64,000 nt of DNA from Clostridiaceae bacterium M8S5 (GCA_029227815.1 CP118523.1:3596001-3660000); one strand, 5' to 3'. Numbered from the stretch's first letter, positions 53,586 through 63,553 are shown. Made by a program: numbers and translations. The notes: a model not told the origin generated them from the letters alone.

Positions 53586-56500
53586 TTATTTAATCTTTAT
53601 ATTTTCCTCACCCAATAAGCCATTTAATTTATTTATGCAATTAACATCATCTATATCAATCCAGTATTGATTTTGTGCTTTTACTGTTTTTTTATCTTTT
53701 TCTATATACACAAATACTGGTGTACTCCCGTTGTGCTCTAATAGTATCTTTTTTATGTCATTAAATATACTGATATCTATATTTTTTGCTATTCTAATAT
53801 ATAGCTTCTCTTTTTTACTAGCTACTAATGGCTTAATCTTATCTACTATGATTTTAGGATCATCTGATTCATTTATATTTAGTCTACCTTTCATTATTAT
53901 GATGTTGTCTTCTTTTAGCAAGTTTTCATATTTACCATATATCTTTGGAAAGACTATTGTTTCTATAGAACCAAACAAATCCTCTAGTGTAATGAATGCC
54001 ATCATTTTGTTGTTCTTTGTTATCATTTCCTTTTTATGAGTTATTAACCCACCAATAGTTATCATGCTACCATCGCCAAGTATACTGTTTTCTCCATTTG
54101 CTATGTGTTCATTAGCCTCGTTTATCTCACTTGTATCTGTGCTAGTCATATCTTTAAGCAAATCTTCTATTTCTGATAATGGATGTCCACTTAAATAAAC
54201 TCCTGTCATTTCTTTTTCCATTGACAACATTAGCTTTGTCTCAAATTCTTTTATATTTGGTAGGTTGTCATCGTTCATCTTCTTTGATGTTTCTACTAGT
54301 TGGTCAAAAATCGAAAACTGTCCTTTTATATTCTTTTTTCTATCGTTGTTTATATGCGAAAGTATTCTTTCGTGTATAGCTAAATATTGTGACCTATTGC
54401 CCTGTAATGAATCCATAGCACCACATTTTATCAAGCTTTCTATCATTCTTTTGTTTAGTGAACTGTCTTCTACCCTTGAGCATAAATCTGTTAAGCTTTC
54501 AAATTTACCATTCGCTTTTCTTTCTCTTACTATAGCTTCTATCGCAGAATGTCCAACATTTTTAATTGCAGCTAAACCAAATCTTATCTTTCCATCTGAT
54601 ACTGTAAACGAAGCAAAGCTTTCATTTATATCTGGCTTTAGTATCTCTATACCGAGTCTCTTACACTCATGTATATAAAGTGATACTGTGCTAGAGCTAC
54701 CCATGATACTTGTCAACAATGCAGCCATATATTCCACTGGATAGTAATACTTCAGCCAAGCTGTCTGATATGCTAGTAATGCATAAGCTGCTGAATGTGA
54801 TTTGTTGAATGCATACTTACCAAAATCAATCATCAAATCATATATCTTATCTGCTGTCTTTTCATCTACTCCGTTTCTTACTGCTCCTGATATTTCTATA
54901 TTTCCTTCATCGTCTTTTTTACCGTAAATAAAGTGTTTTCGCTCTTGCTCCATAACTTTCATTTTCTTTTTACCCATAGCTCTTCTAACTAAGTCCGATC
55001 TACCCATTGAAAAGCCACCTATATCTCTAACTATCTGCATTACTTGCTCCTGATACACCATACAACCGTACGTTACTCCTAATATATCTTTAAGTTTTGG
55101 ATGCAAATACTTTATATCTTCTGGATTGTTTTTGTTAGCTATATATGTTGGTATTTGGCTCATTGGCCCAGGTCTGTATAGTGAGTTTGCTGATATGATG
55201 TTCTCAAAACGATCTGGTTTTAACTCTTTTAAAAAGTGTCTCATACCTGCACTCTCAAACTGGAACACGCCTAATGTATCACCTTTTGCAAATATCTTAT
55301 ATACATTCTTGTCCTCATAATCATGATCTTGAAAACTAATCTTCTTGTTATAGTTTTCCTCTATCAATTCTATAGCATCTCTTATTACTGTCAAGTTCCT
55401 AAGTCCTAAGAAATCCATTTTAAGCAGTCCAAGTTCTTCTAACTCTGTCATAGTAAACTGCGTTGTTATACTGTCACCATTTCTACTAAGTGGGACATAT
55501 TCGTCAACAGGCATTTTTGATATTACTACCCCTGCTGCATGTGTAGATGTATGTCTTGGTAGACCTTCTACTGCTTTTGCTATATCTACTAGTTCTTTTA
55601 CTCTTGCCTCGCTATCATATACTTCCTTAAACTTAATACTCTTTTCGTACGCTTTTGATATAGTAATACCTAACTCCATTGGTATAAGCTTGGCTACATA
55701 GTCAACTTCACCATAGCTCATATCTAATGCTCTACCAACATCTCTTATAGCCCCTCTTGCTGCCATTGTACCAAATGTAGCTATCTGAGCTACTCTATCA
55801 TCACCATACTTCCTTATAACATATTCTATTACTTCTTCTCTTCTTTCATAGCAAAAATCAATATCTATATCTGGCATTGATACTCTCTCTGGGTTTAAGA
55901 AACGCTCAAATATTAGGTTGTAGCTTATTGGATCTATACCCGTAATTCCTAGAACATATGCAACCACACTACCTGCCGCTGAGCCTCTACCCGGTCCAAC
56001 CATTATATCGTTATCTTTTGCATATTTTATAAAGTCCCAAACTATTAGAAAGTAATCTACATATCCCATATTCTCTATTGTAGTAAGTTCGTATTCTAAT
56101 CTATCTATTAATTCCTGTGTTATAGTCTTATAGTTTTGCTCTAAACCTTTATAGCATAACTCTCTAAAATACTCTTTGTTTGTATAGCCCTCTGGTATTT
56201 CATACTGTGGCAAATGCAAAGTATCAAAATCAAATTCTACATTACATCTATCTGCTATTTTCTTTGTATTGCTATACGCCTCTTCTAGTTTTGGAAACAG
56301 TAGTCTCATTTCTTCTTCAGATTTTAGATAGAACTCTTCGGTTGGGAATTTCATTCTCCCCTCTTCATTTACTGTCTTTCCTGTCTGGATACAAAGGAGT
56401 ACATCATGCACTTTTGCGTCTGATTTTTCTACATAATGAACATCATTTGTTACTACTAATGGTACCCCTGTTTCTTCGCTCAATTTTATTAACTGTTCAT

Positions 56501-57059
56501 TAACTTTCTCTTGCTCATCTATTCCGTGATCTTGCAATTCTAGATAATAATATCCTTCACCAAAAAAATCTCTGTATTTTATAGCTATTTCTTTTGCTTT
56601 TTTATAGTCATCATTATTTAAATATTGCTGCACTTCTCCTGCTAAACAAGCACTAAGTACTATTATCCCTTCTTTGTGCTTCTCAAGCACACTAAAATCT
56701 ATTCTAGGTTTATAATAAAATCCGTTTTTAAAACCCTCAGATACTATTTTTATAAGATTTGTATATCCCTCATTGTTTTCAGCTAATAACACTAAGTGAT
56801 ACTGCCTTTTATCTTTAATAGGATCTTTATCTGTATATTTTCTTCTAGCTACATAAACCTCACATCCAATTACAGGCTTTATCCCTTTTTTCTTAGCTAT
56901 TTTATAGAAGTTAACTACTCCAAACATTACTCCATGATCTGTTATAGCTATACTATCCATCCCAAGCTCTTTAGTCTTATCTATTAGCTTGTCTATTCTT
57001 GCAGCACCATCTAGTAAGCTATATTCTGTATGTACATGAAGATGTGTAAAATTAGACAT
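53586..57059 (-). CDS. dnaE: DNA polymerase III subunit alpha (DnaE type)
   Basis: 1157 residues. The N-terminal PHP domain starts HLHVHTEYSLLDGAARI. The polymerase active site is PDIDIDFCYERREEVIEY with the aspartates, and GRGSAAGSVVAY lies before it. The HhH region (DLCSRV... about 845-890) and an OB-fold domain (about 985-1060) follow; there is no intein and no PolC-type exonuclease. In Clostridia DnaE works with PolC at the replication fork. First of the dnaE-pfkA-pyk cluster, with a perfect-spacing promoter 43-71 nt upstream. Confidence 0.97.
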   Translation of the reverse strand: MSNFTHLHVHTEYSLLDGAARIDKLIDKTKELGMDSIAITDHGVMFGVVNFYKIAKKKGIKPVIGCEVYVARRKYTDKDPIKDKRQYHLVLLAENNEGYTNLIKIVSEGFKNGFYYKPRIDFSVLEKHKEGIIVLSACLAGEVQQYLNNDDYKKAKEIAIKYRDFFGEGYYYLELQDHGIDEQEKVNEQLIKLSEETGVPLVVTNDVHYVEKSDAKVHDVLLCIQTGKTVNEEGRMKFPTEEFYLKSEEEMRLLFPKLEEAYSNTKKIADRCNVEFDFDTLHLPQYEIPEGYTNKEYFRELCYKGLEQNYKTITQELIDRLEYELTTIENMGYVDYFLIVWDFIKYAKDNDIMVGPGRGSAAGSVVAYVLGITGIDPISYNLIFERFLNPERVSMPDIDIDFCYERREEVIEYVIRKYGDDRVAQIATFGTMAARGAIRDVGRALDMSYGEVDYVAKLIPMELGITISKAYEKSIKFKEVYDSEARVKELVDIAKAVEGLPRHTSTHAAGVVISKMPVDEYVPLSRNGDSITTQFTMTELEELGLLKMDFLGLRNLTVIRDAIELIEENYNKKISFQDHDYEDKNVYKIFAKGDTLGVFQFESAGMRHFLKELKPDRFENIISANSLYRPGPMSQIPTYIANKNNPEDIKYLHPKLKDILGVTYGCMVYQEQVMQIVRDIGGFSMGRSDLVRRAMGKKKMKVMEQERKHFIYGKKDDEGNIEISGAVRNGVDEKTADKIYDLMIDFGKYAFNKSHSAAYALLAYQTAWLKYYYPVEYMAALLTSIMGSSSTVSLYIHECKRLGIEILKPDINESFASFTVSDGKIRFGLAAIKNVGHSAIEAIVRERKANGKFESLTDLCSRVEDSSLNKRMIESLIKCGAMDSLQGNRSQYLAIHERILSHINNDRKKNIKGQFSIFDQLVETSKKMNDDNLPNIKEFETKLMLSMEKEMTGVYLSGHPLSEIEDLLKDMTSTDTSEINEANEHIANGENSILGDGSMITIGGLITHKKEMITKNNKMMAFITLEDLFGSIETIVFPKIYGKYENLLKEDNIIIMKGRLNINESDDPKIIVDKIKPLVASKKEKLYIRIAKNIDISIFNDIKKILLEHNGSTPVFVYIEKDKKTVKAQNQYWIDIDDVNCINKLNGLLGEENIKIK

Positions 57060-57101
57060 ATTTTGGTTTCCTCTCTAACTCACTTATTTAATCTTAGTTT
57101 A

Positions 57102-57130
57102 ATTATATGTGATTAGTACTCTTTTATCAA
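57102..57130 (-). promoter_or_regulatory. dnaE promoter
   Basis: Minus-strand TTGATA (57125-57130)-17 bp-TATAAT (57102-57107). Confidence 0.75.
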
Positions 57131-57219
57131 TGGATACTATTTTCTATTTTTTTCTATGGTTCGTAGTTTGGTTATACAAAATAAATAGCCATACTTTTGC
57201 TATAGCTCAGGTATATCTC

Positions 57220-57660
57220 TGTGAGTCTTGTGGTTACTCGTTACTTTATTGGTTCAGGATTTCAATTGTTCTCGTCGCCCTGCGTAAGCTGTGATTTTTC
57301 TACCCAATAAATGTTAAATCATAGCTTCCAATGTCACGGTGAACAAGTCCTCTAAAGTCGCTTCTCTAGAAAAACGGATATGCTTCTTTGTTAGTTTTTG
57401 GTATTATTGTTGCAATACCTTAGGGTCGTCTTTTATACCCAATATAACTATTGTACAAAATTACAACCAATAAAATAACTAGGGAAATCAAAAGATATTA
57501 CTTGTAGGTAAATTTGAGGAGCTGTTTCTCAGGTGCTTCTACTTAAATATTAGAAACAGCTTCTCTACTGCACCGCAAAGTTTATCTTTGATTTCCCTTT
57601 CACCAATGAATCACTAATGACAATGAGTTTTTCTTACACACTCCAACGCCTTACCCTAAG
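57220..57660 (+). ncRNA. Candidate large structured RNA, unknown class
   Basis: About 440 nt without coding potential, containing nested helices: GAG-N-CTTGT (57223-57231) with ACAAG-NN-CTC (57343-57352); 12 bp 57286-57297 with 57316-57327; GGTATT/AATACC (57400-57405, 57414-57419); CTTAGGGT/ACCCTAAG (57419-57426, 57653-57660) enclosing a 16-bp stem 57481-57497 with 57583-57598 (one bulge) and a 14-bp stem 57516-57529 with 57552-57565. Two long stems pair fully only on the plus strand, where the odd pair is G-U; on the minus strand it is A-C. It does not match tmRNA, RNase P, SRP or 6S RNA as I know them. The promoter is not evident. Confidence 0.5.
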
Positions 57661-57695
57661 AAAATTAACCAACTAAACATATGAATAAATTTACA

Positions 57696-58499
57696 TTATT
57701 CTTTTTTTATCTTAATAATGTACTCTATTATCTTTCTTGCAAAACTCAACTTATATGCAGGTACGTTTGGTAAATCATCTAATGAATACCAATTAGCATC
57801 TTCTATTTCATCATTGTCTATTGTTATTTCTCCAGATGAATACTCAGCTATAAATCCAAACATAAGTGAATTAGAAAAAGGCCATGGATGACTCCCTATG
57901 TATTTAATATTCTTTATTTCAATTCCAACTTCTTCTTTCACTTCTCTCTCAACACTCGTCTCTATATACTCTCCTGCTTCAACAAAACCAGATATAAGAC
58001 TATACATATTAGGTGTAAAGTGACTTGATCGTGCTAATAAAATTTTATCTTCTTTTAAAACAGCAACTATTATACAGGGATTTATAAATGAATACATAAC
58101 ATTTCCACAATTTGAACATTCTATACAAGTTTTTTTAGGCTCTATCTTTACTTTTTCACCACAACAAGAACAATATTTAGTTTTATTTAACCAATTTATA
58201 AAATGCAAAGCACGTAAAGTAAGAAAATATACATCTTCATCAACATCTCCATATATTTCTTCCAATCCTTTTAAAAAATGTCCTTGAATCTTATCTTTGG
58301 TAAGTATATGTGCAGCATAGTAATCAATACCATCTACTTTCCCTATATATATCATTTCATTTCCAATTCCATATTTTTCAGCTTCGCTAGTTGTTAGAAA
58401 TTCAAGACAGTTTTCGTGTTCTTTTAAAATAATATTACGTTTATTAAATAAAAAACAACATGAATTTGTTTTACATTTATTGATATTCGTATCATTCAT
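57696..58499 (-). CDS. nudC: NAD+ diphosphatase (NudC-type Nudix hydrolase)
   Basis: 267 residues. A four-Cys zinc ribbon (CSCCGEKVKIEPKKTC...CSNCG, about 111-130) precedes the Nudix domain with the box GFVEAGEYIETSVEREVKEEVGI and the NudC tail motif SLMFGFIAEY. NudC hydrolyses NADH/NAD and, in some bacteria, removes the NAD cap from RNA 5' ends. GGAGG precedes the ATG. Interestingly it borders the candidate structured RNA, but on the opposite strand. Confidence 0.92.
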   Translation of the reverse strand: MNDTNINKCKTNSCCFLFNKRNIILKEHENCLEFLTTSEAEKYGIGNEMIYIGKVDGIDYYAAHILTKDKIQGHFLKGLEEIYGDVDEDVYFLTLRALHFINWLNKTKYCSCCGEKVKIEPKKTCIECSNCGNVMYSFINPCIIVAVLKEDKILLARSSHFTPNMYSLISGFVEAGEYIETSVEREVKEEVGIEIKNIKYIGSHPWPFSNSLMFGFIAEYSSGEITIDNDEIEDANWYSLDDLPNVPAYKLSFARKIIEYIIKIKKE

Positions 58500-58760
58500 T
58501 TAAGTATCCTCCATCTGTTTATAAATTAAGTGAGTAAACATCTACAATATCTCCTTATAATTTTGTGTAAGGAACTTAATTGTAACAAAGATATTAGATA
58601 GATGTTTATTTTTTATCCGTTTGTTAATTTAAAACTTCATAATATTTCTACATACTGTTAATTCCATTAATAATTATATATTACATTTTTTTAGTTTGCA
58701 ATTAGTCCCATGTTGTTAAACTGCGTTAGAAGACTATTTTATTGTTTCTTTACAAATATA
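58500..58760. other. Intergenic region upstream of nudC
   Basis: About 260 nt of AT-rich sequence holding the nudC promoter region; no recognisable element apart from the terminator at its far end. Confidence 0.4.
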
Positions 58761-58764
58761 AAAA

Positions 58765-58797
58765 GTCACACTCTAAAAGTATGACCTCTCTTTTTTA
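58765..58797 (-). terminator. Terminator downstream of the 44-aa membrane protein
   Basis: GTCACAC (58765-58771) pairs with GTATGAC (58779-58785) with one mismatch. Minus-strand read ends in TTTTTATATTT; the plus strand also has a TTTTTT run. Confidence 0.6.
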
Positions 58798-58821
58798 TTT
58801 CAAGATTCAATTAATGAATCT

Positions 58822-58956
58822 TTAATAAAACCAATGAGTCTCAGATGAGGAATTTTCAATATCTCTATTCGCATCAATCTTATCATGTGAAAAAAAGTTA
58901 ATTATATAAAACACCATAAAAATAATCACTAAAACCATAACTATCTTTTTTCTCAC
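58822..58956 (-). CDS. 44-aa single-pass membrane protein
   Basis: 44 residues starting at GTG with a modest AAAGGA site 12 nt upstream. A basic start (RKK) is followed by one membrane segment (about 5-24) and a polar tail rich in Asp, Glu and Ser, predicting an outside C-terminus. A terminator follows. It lies 63 nt downstream of the NADPH:FMN reductase-like gene on the same strand and may be its operon partner. Unknown function. Confidence 0.45.
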   Translation of the reverse strand: MRKKIVMVLVIIFMVFYIINFFSHDKIDANRDIENSSSETHWFY

Positions 58957-59019
58957 TTTACCTATCTATCCTTTCTCTATATCATAAAAAAATGAGAATT
59001 CTTTTTAAGTTTTAAACAA

Positions 59020-59649
59020 CTATCTCACAAAGTTCATCCAATCTTTTTTCTCTTTTTCTGGTATACCCATCTCTTTTTTACCTAACTCTACAGCCTTCAT
59101 CAACCAAGCCATATTTTTCCCAAGTATTCTACCTATTTGTACTCCTTCTAAATCTTCTTTTATCTCACCTTTGTTTGCACCATGTATTACATTCCAGTAG
59201 TTTGCTGTAGGAACAAACATCTCAGAATATTGGATATATCTATCGAGGTTATCTACTGTAGGCATACCACCTGTTCGTCTTACTACTGTTATTGCGGCTC
59301 CTACTTTATATCTAAAAGCGTTACCTGTAACTCCTGTAACTAAAAAAGCTCTATCTAAAAATGCTTTCATAGTTCCTGCAACACCGCTATAATAAACTGG
59401 TGATGCTAAAAGTAAACCATCTGCCTCTTTCATCTTTGCAATATATTCATTTACAACATCATTGTCCATCACACATCTTCCAAGCTCTACACACTTCATA
59501 CAGGCCATGCAACCTCTTATGTTCTTATTGCCTACTTGTAAAGTTTCTACGTCTATATTCTGCTTTTTAAGCTCTACAGCAACTATTTCTATAGCTTGTG
59601 CTGTATTGCCATCTATTCTCGGACTTCCATTAATCGCTACTACTTTCAT
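59020..59649 (-). CDS. Flavodoxin-family NAD(P)H-dependent oxidoreductase (iron-sulfur flavoprotein-like)
   Basis: 209 residues from the ATG at 59649 (GGGAGG 7 nt upstream). FMN loop INGSPRIDGNT, compact Cys motif CMACMKCVELGRC (about 46-58) and PVYYSGVAGTMKAFLDR define the family. Related proteins reduce FMN, quinones or nitro compounds, and Fe-S-binding ones transfer electrons in anaerobes. Same family as the protein at 32768-33307 but better conserved. The substrate is unknown. Confidence 0.88.
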   Translation of the reverse strand: MKVVAINGSPRIDGNTAQAIEIVAVELKKQNIDVETLQVGNKNIRGCMACMKCVELGRCVMDNDVVNEYIAKMKEADGLLLASPVYYSGVAGTMKAFLDRAFLVTGVTGNAFRYKVGAAITVVRRTGGMPTVDNLDRYIQYSEMFVPTANYWNVIHGANKGEIKEDLEGVQIGRILGKNMAWLMKAVELGKKEMGIPEKEKKDWMNFVR

Positions 59650-59743
59650 GGTATTTCCTCCCTTTTTATACAATATTTCTTTTTTGTATTATAAAAAAAG
59701 AAAATCAATAAAACTATAATTTTCTTCTCTTACCTCACATTAT

Positions 59744-60805
59744 TTAGCTAAATGTTCCTATCACTGATTTTGTGTTATAATCTATCAAGTTTAATTCATA
59801 AGGTTTTCTTAGTTTTTGCCCATTTTCATCATATATAATTTTTACAATAGGCCTAGTAGGAAAATTTTTAAAGTTCTTTATTACAAATCCCTTTTCTTTT
59901 GTATTTAGTATAACTCCTTTACCTATTGGATAAAGTGCTATATTTTGAATAAACGCTTTTGCTAGTGTTTGGTCAAATTGCGTACCACTCATTGACACTA
60001 TATATTCTATAGCCATGCTAGAATCTATCCTCTTTCTGTATATCCTATCTGATGTCAATGCATCATACACATCAGCTATTGATACTATACGAACATATTC
60101 GTGGATTTCATTTCCTTTTAACCCATTAGGATAACCTTTACCATCAACTCTCTCATGGTGATGCAATATAATATTACATACTTCTTCGTTAACACACCCT
60201 TGGCTTTTTAATGCTACGTAACCAAGGTTAGTATGCTCTTTGACTATTTCATATTCATGTATTGTTAGTTGAGATGGTTTGTTAATTACTTCACTAGGAA
60301 TTAGCGCTTTACCTATATCATGCAGTATTGCTCCTGTTCCTAAGTCCATTAATTGCTGTTTGTTGTAACCTAATGCTATCCCTGTCATTAGAGATAGCAC
60401 TGCAACTTTTACACAGTGCTTTAGTATATAGTCGTTGACTGCTCTAATTTCCATTACCTGCAATATCAAATTATCATTTGTAAACAATTGTGATATTATA
60501 TTATTTATAGTATCTTTAATCTTGATAATATCTATATCTTGATAGTATGATATATTGTCTATTGTATCTTTGATTATTTCATTCGCGCTTTGGATTATCT
60601 CTTCTTTGATTATATGGTCTATTTCTATTTCTTTAGCTAGCTCATTTTCAACATATATCATATACACACCATGGTTTAGTAGTTTATCAGTGTATTTATT
60701 TTTAAGCTTTGTTCCTTCACTAATTAAAATGGTTCCGTTACTTGTAAATACAGTTTTAGCACATACCATATCCTCTTTGATTTTATCAACCATTAATAAT
60801 CTCAT
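59744..60805 (-). CDS. HD-GYP domain protein, probable cyclic di-GMP phosphodiesterase
   Basis: 353 residues. An N-terminal region with short DUF3391-like strands (about 1-90) precedes an HD-GYP domain with ILHDIGKALIP, the KEHTNLGYVAL His, HHHERVDGKGYPNGLKG and IVSIADVYDALTSDRIYRK. All metal ligands and the GYP loop are intact, so hydrolysis of c-di-GMP is expected. A C-terminal beta extension (about 290-353) is typical. GAGG is before the ATG. No riboswitch or diguanylate cyclase is close by. Confidence 0.92.
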   Translation of the reverse strand: MRLLMVDKIKEDMVCAKTVFTSNGTILISEGTKLKNKYTDKLLNHGVYMIYVENELAKEIEIDHIIKEEIIQSANEIIKDTIDNISYYQDIDIIKIKDTINNIISQLFTNDNLILQVMEIRAVNDYILKHCVKVAVLSLMTGIALGYNKQQLMDLGTGAILHDIGKALIPSEVINKPSQLTIHEYEIVKEHTNLGYVALKSQGCVNEEVCNIILHHHERVDGKGYPNGLKGNEIHEYVRIVSIADVYDALTSDRIYRKRIDSSMAIEYIVSMSGTQFDQTLAKAFIQNIALYPIGKGVILNTKEKGFVIKNFKNFPTRPIVKIIYDENGQKLRKPYELNLIDYNTKSVIGTFS

Positions 60806-60907
60806 GTAGTTACCTCAAATTTTATCAATTTTGGAATTAATAAAACAAACATCCATTATTATACTTCTATAAAAATTTATTAATCTCCTTTATAATCGTA
60901 TATAATT

Positions 60908-61174
60908 TTATTGTTCATCTGTGCATGACTCTAAAAATTCCACTAATGCAGAAATAGCTTCTTGTTCGTCTTCTCCGTGTACTTTTATAGTAATTTCTTC
61001 GCCACATGATACTCCTAAAGCCATTATTCCCATTATACTTTTCCCATTTATCTCTTTATTATCTTTTTGAATGTAAATATCACTTACAAATTTACTCGCT
61101 TTTTGCACAAATAGTGCTGCTGGTCTTGCATGTAATCCTATCTTATTTTTAATTGTTACTTTTGCTGTTTTCAT
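60908..61174 (-). CDS. HPr-family phosphocarrier protein
   Basis: 88 residues. The KIGLHARPAALF motif contains the active-site His (H15-equivalent) and NGKSIMGIMALG the regulatory Ser (S46-equivalent) used by HPr kinase in Firmicutes. It could be PTS HPr itself or a Crh-type paralog; the His argues for a functional phosphocarrier. It overlaps the end of whiA by 4 nt, the well-known whiA-crh/HPr arrangement of Gram-positives, linking carbon status with cell-cycle and sporulation genes. Confidence 0.93.
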   Translation of the reverse strand: MKTAKVTIKNKIGLHARPAALFVQKASKFVSDIYIQKDNKEINGKSIMGIMALGVSCGEEITIKVHGEDEQEAISALVEFLESCTDEQ

Positions 61175-62130
61175 TCCTTCACCTCTTCTCTTATTCTATC
61201 TGCAATTTTTTCGATTCTTCTTAATCTATGGTTTACTCCTGATTTTCCTATTGGTATTGTTAACATTTTCCCAAGTTCAACTAATGTTACATCTTTATTT
61301 TCTAATCTCAAATATGCAATTTCTCTAAGGTTTTCTGGCAACTTTTCTATACCTATAGTGTTTTGAATTAACTCTATATTGCTTACCTGTCTGAGCGCTG
61401 CCTCTATGGTTTTGTTCATATTTGCTGTCTCGCAATTAACAACTCTATTTACGTTATTTCTTACATCCTTGAATACTCTAATATTTTCAAGCTGCAACAG
61501 TGCGTTGTGTGCTCCAACTATATTTAAAAAATCTACTATCTTTTCTGATTCTTTTATATACACAACATAGTTTTCTTTTCGTATGACTATTTTGGCTTTC
61601 AAGTTATATGTATTCATTATTTCTTGTAAATCCTTTGCATGCTCTTCATTGCGTGTCACAAACTCTAGATGATATGTTTTTTCTGGGTCACTCAGTGATC
61701 CTCCTCCTAAAAAAACACCTCTTAAGTATGCTCTCTTTGAGCAATCCTCTTCAATTATTTTTTTATCAACATGATAATTTATATTAAACAAATTGCTGAA
61801 ATCTTCATTTAATATACTTGTTTGCACAAGTATATCTTTTGCTATATTTTCATCATCTACTACGATTAGGTAGTTGTTGTTTTTCTTAAGTTGCTTGTTT
61901 TTTCTTACTAAAACCTCTGTATGTGAGTTAAATTGTTTTTTAAGAATTTTGAATATTCTTCGTGCAACAGCTGCATTTTCAGTAGATAGTTTAAGATTAA
62001 CGTTTTTAAATCCACTCAAGTTTATGCTACCACTCATTCTTATAAATCCTGCTAGTTCAGCTATCTGACAACATTTTTTAGTCATATTTATTCTAGCTAT
62101 TTCATTTTTGGTTTTTGACGAAAACGACAT
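61171..62130 (-). CDS. whiA: WhiA, DNA-binding regulator with LAGLIDADG-derived domain
   Basis: 319 residues: an N-terminal homing-endonuclease-like (LAGLIDADG-derived) domain (CQIAELAGFIRMSGS and YLRGVFLGGGSLSDPEKTYHLE) and a C-terminal WhiA HTH (LRLENKDVTLVELGKMLTIPIGKSGVNHRLRRIEKIA). In Firmicutes WhiA affects cell division and chromosome segregation. AGGAG precedes the ATG. The usual upstream partners rapZ and yvcK are not in the window; here whiA is first, followed by HPr. Confidence 0.95.
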   Translation of the reverse strand: MSFSSKTKNEIARINMTKKCCQIAELAGFIRMSGSINLSGFKNVNLKLSTENAAVARRIFKILKKQFNSHTEVLVRKNKQLKKNNNYLIVVDDENIAKDILVQTSILNEDFSNLFNINYHVDKKIIEEDCSKRAYLRGVFLGGGSLSDPEKTYHLEFVTRNEEHAKDLQEIMNTYNLKAKIVIRKENYVVYIKESEKIVDFLNIVGAHNALLQLENIRVFKDVRNNVNRVVNCETANMNKTIEAALRQVSNIELIQNTIGIEKLPENLREIAYLRLENKDVTLVELGKMLTIPIGKSGVNHRLRRIEKIADRIREEVKE

Positions 62131-62428
62131 CTGATATCTTCTCCTAACTATTATCCTGCTTATATGTTATATCTCTCTAGCATTTTTAAATATAACATAC
62201 ATATAAGTTACACAACTTATAAAAATATATACATTATCAATTTATCATATTATTTGTGTAATTTCAACTATCAAAGACCATTCTTATAGATATTAAAATT
62301 ATTATAATATATTATTGCTTTAGTTGCCATACTTTTATTAATAATATATAATATTTATAAATTTAGTCTAATATAGTATGTATTTATATTAGTTTTGTTA
62401 TAAACTTAATTTAAAAGGAGTGTTGTAT
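62131..62428. promoter_or_regulatory. Divergent whiA/M42-peptidase intergenic region with palindromes
   Basis: Holds a perfect 7-bp palindrome ATAAGTT-ACAC-AACTTAT (62203-62220) and a partly overlapping hairpin pairing 62159-62172 with 62190-62207, both about 30-90 nt upstream of whiA. These may be operator or leader structures. The rest is AT-rich. Confidence 0.4.
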
Positions 62429-63472
62429 ATGTTATTTAATAAAGAATATGTTGTAAATTTTCTAGCAGATCTATTAAATACACCTAGTCCAACTGGTGAT
62501 ACTTCTAAAGCTATAGCTCTTGTTGATAGTGAGTTTAAAAAGATGGGCATTAAAACATATAAAACATCTAAAAATGCTTTGGTAGCTACTATTGATGGTC
62601 AAAATACCAGCTACCAGAAAACGTTATCAGGTCACGTTGATACTCTAGGTGGTATGGTAAAAGATATAAAACCCAGTGGCCGTATCATATTTACTCAACT
62701 TGGTGGATATGCCTTTAATGCTGTAGAAGGAGAATATTGCACTATCAGCACTAGTGAAGGTAAAGAATACACTGGAACTATACTTATAAATAAAGCTTCA
62801 ACTCATGTTCATGGAGCAAAAACGAAATCTACTGAACGTAGTGAGGAAAATATGGAAATAAGGCTAGATGAAGTTGTTAAATCCGATAAAGATACTAAAG
62901 ATTTAGGAATTGATATCGGAGATTTTGTTTATCTCAATCCAAGAGTAGAAATAACTGATAGTGGCTTTATTAAATCCAGGCATCTTGATGATAAGGCTGG
63001 CATTGCTTCTATAATGGGTGCTTGCAAATACATAACTGAAAACAATATCAAACTACCTCATACGGTTAATTTGTTTATTAGTAACTATGAAGAAGTTGGA
63101 CATGGAGCTTCTAGTGGCATACCAGAAAATACAAAAGAATTTGTAGCTATAGACATGGCTGCTCTAGGTGAAGGTCAAAGCTCTGATGAATACAATGTAA
63201 CTATATGTGCAAAGGATTCTAGTGGTCCTTATGATTTTGAACTTAGAAAGAAATTGATTAAATTAGCTAAAGATAACAACCTTGACTACAAAGTTGATAT
63301 CTATCCTTTCTACGGATCAGATGCAAGTGCAGCTATGAGAGCTGGTGGAAATTTCAAGCATGGTTTGATTGGACCTGGTGTTGACGCTTCTCATTCTCTA
63401 GAAAGAACCCATGTTAATGCATTAGAAAATACAACCAAACTTTGTATCGCTTATATGATGGATCAAGCTTAA
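62429..63472 (+). CDS. M42-family zinc aminopeptidase (glutamyl aminopeptidase/endoglucanase-like)
   Basis: 347 residues from the ATG at 62429 (AAGGAG 8 nt upstream; the GTG at 62420 is too close). Metal ligands lie in SGHVDTLGGMV (His, Asp), SRHLDDKAG (Asp) and NYEEVGHGAS (Glu-Glu), with a late ASHSLERTH His. The family forms large TET-like cytosolic assemblies that degrade peptides. A 15-bp terminator follows. Monocistronic and divergent from whiA. Confidence 0.92.
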   Translation: MLFNKEYVVNFLADLLNTPSPTGDTSKAIALVDSEFKKMGIKTYKTSKNALVATIDGQNTSYQKTLSGHVDTLGGMVKDIKPSGRIIFTQLGGYAFNAVEGEYCTISTSEGKEYTGTILINKASTHVHGAKTKSTERSEENMEIRLDEVVKSDKDTKDLGIDIGDFVYLNPRVEITDSGFIKSRHLDDKAGIASIMGACKYITENNIKLPHTVNLFISNYEEVGHGASSGIPENTKEFVAIDMAALGEGQSSDEYNVTICAKDSSGPYDFELRKKLIKLAKDNNLDYKVDIYPFYGSDASAAMRAGGNFKHGLIGPGVDASHSLERTHVNALENTTKLCIAYMMDQA

Positions 63473-63474
63473 CA

Positions 63475-63516
63475 AAAAACTTGAGAATATTTATATATTT
63501 TATTCTCAAGTTTTTA
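63475..63516 (+). terminator. Intrinsic terminator of the M42 peptidase gene
   Basis: A perfect 15-bp stem (63475-63489 with 63501-63515) beginning AAAAACTTGAG and ending CTCAAGTTTTT. Confidence 0.9.
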
Positions 63517-63553
63517 TTATTTATATTTACAATGAGTGTAATATATCTTTTTG

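Noticed and set aside
57220..57660. tmRNA, RNase P, 6S or SRP RNA
   Set aside because: The conserved 5' and 3' ends and core motifs of these RNAs (for example GAGGAAAGTCC of RNase P or the tag-ALAA region and CCA end of tmRNA) are absent on both strands.
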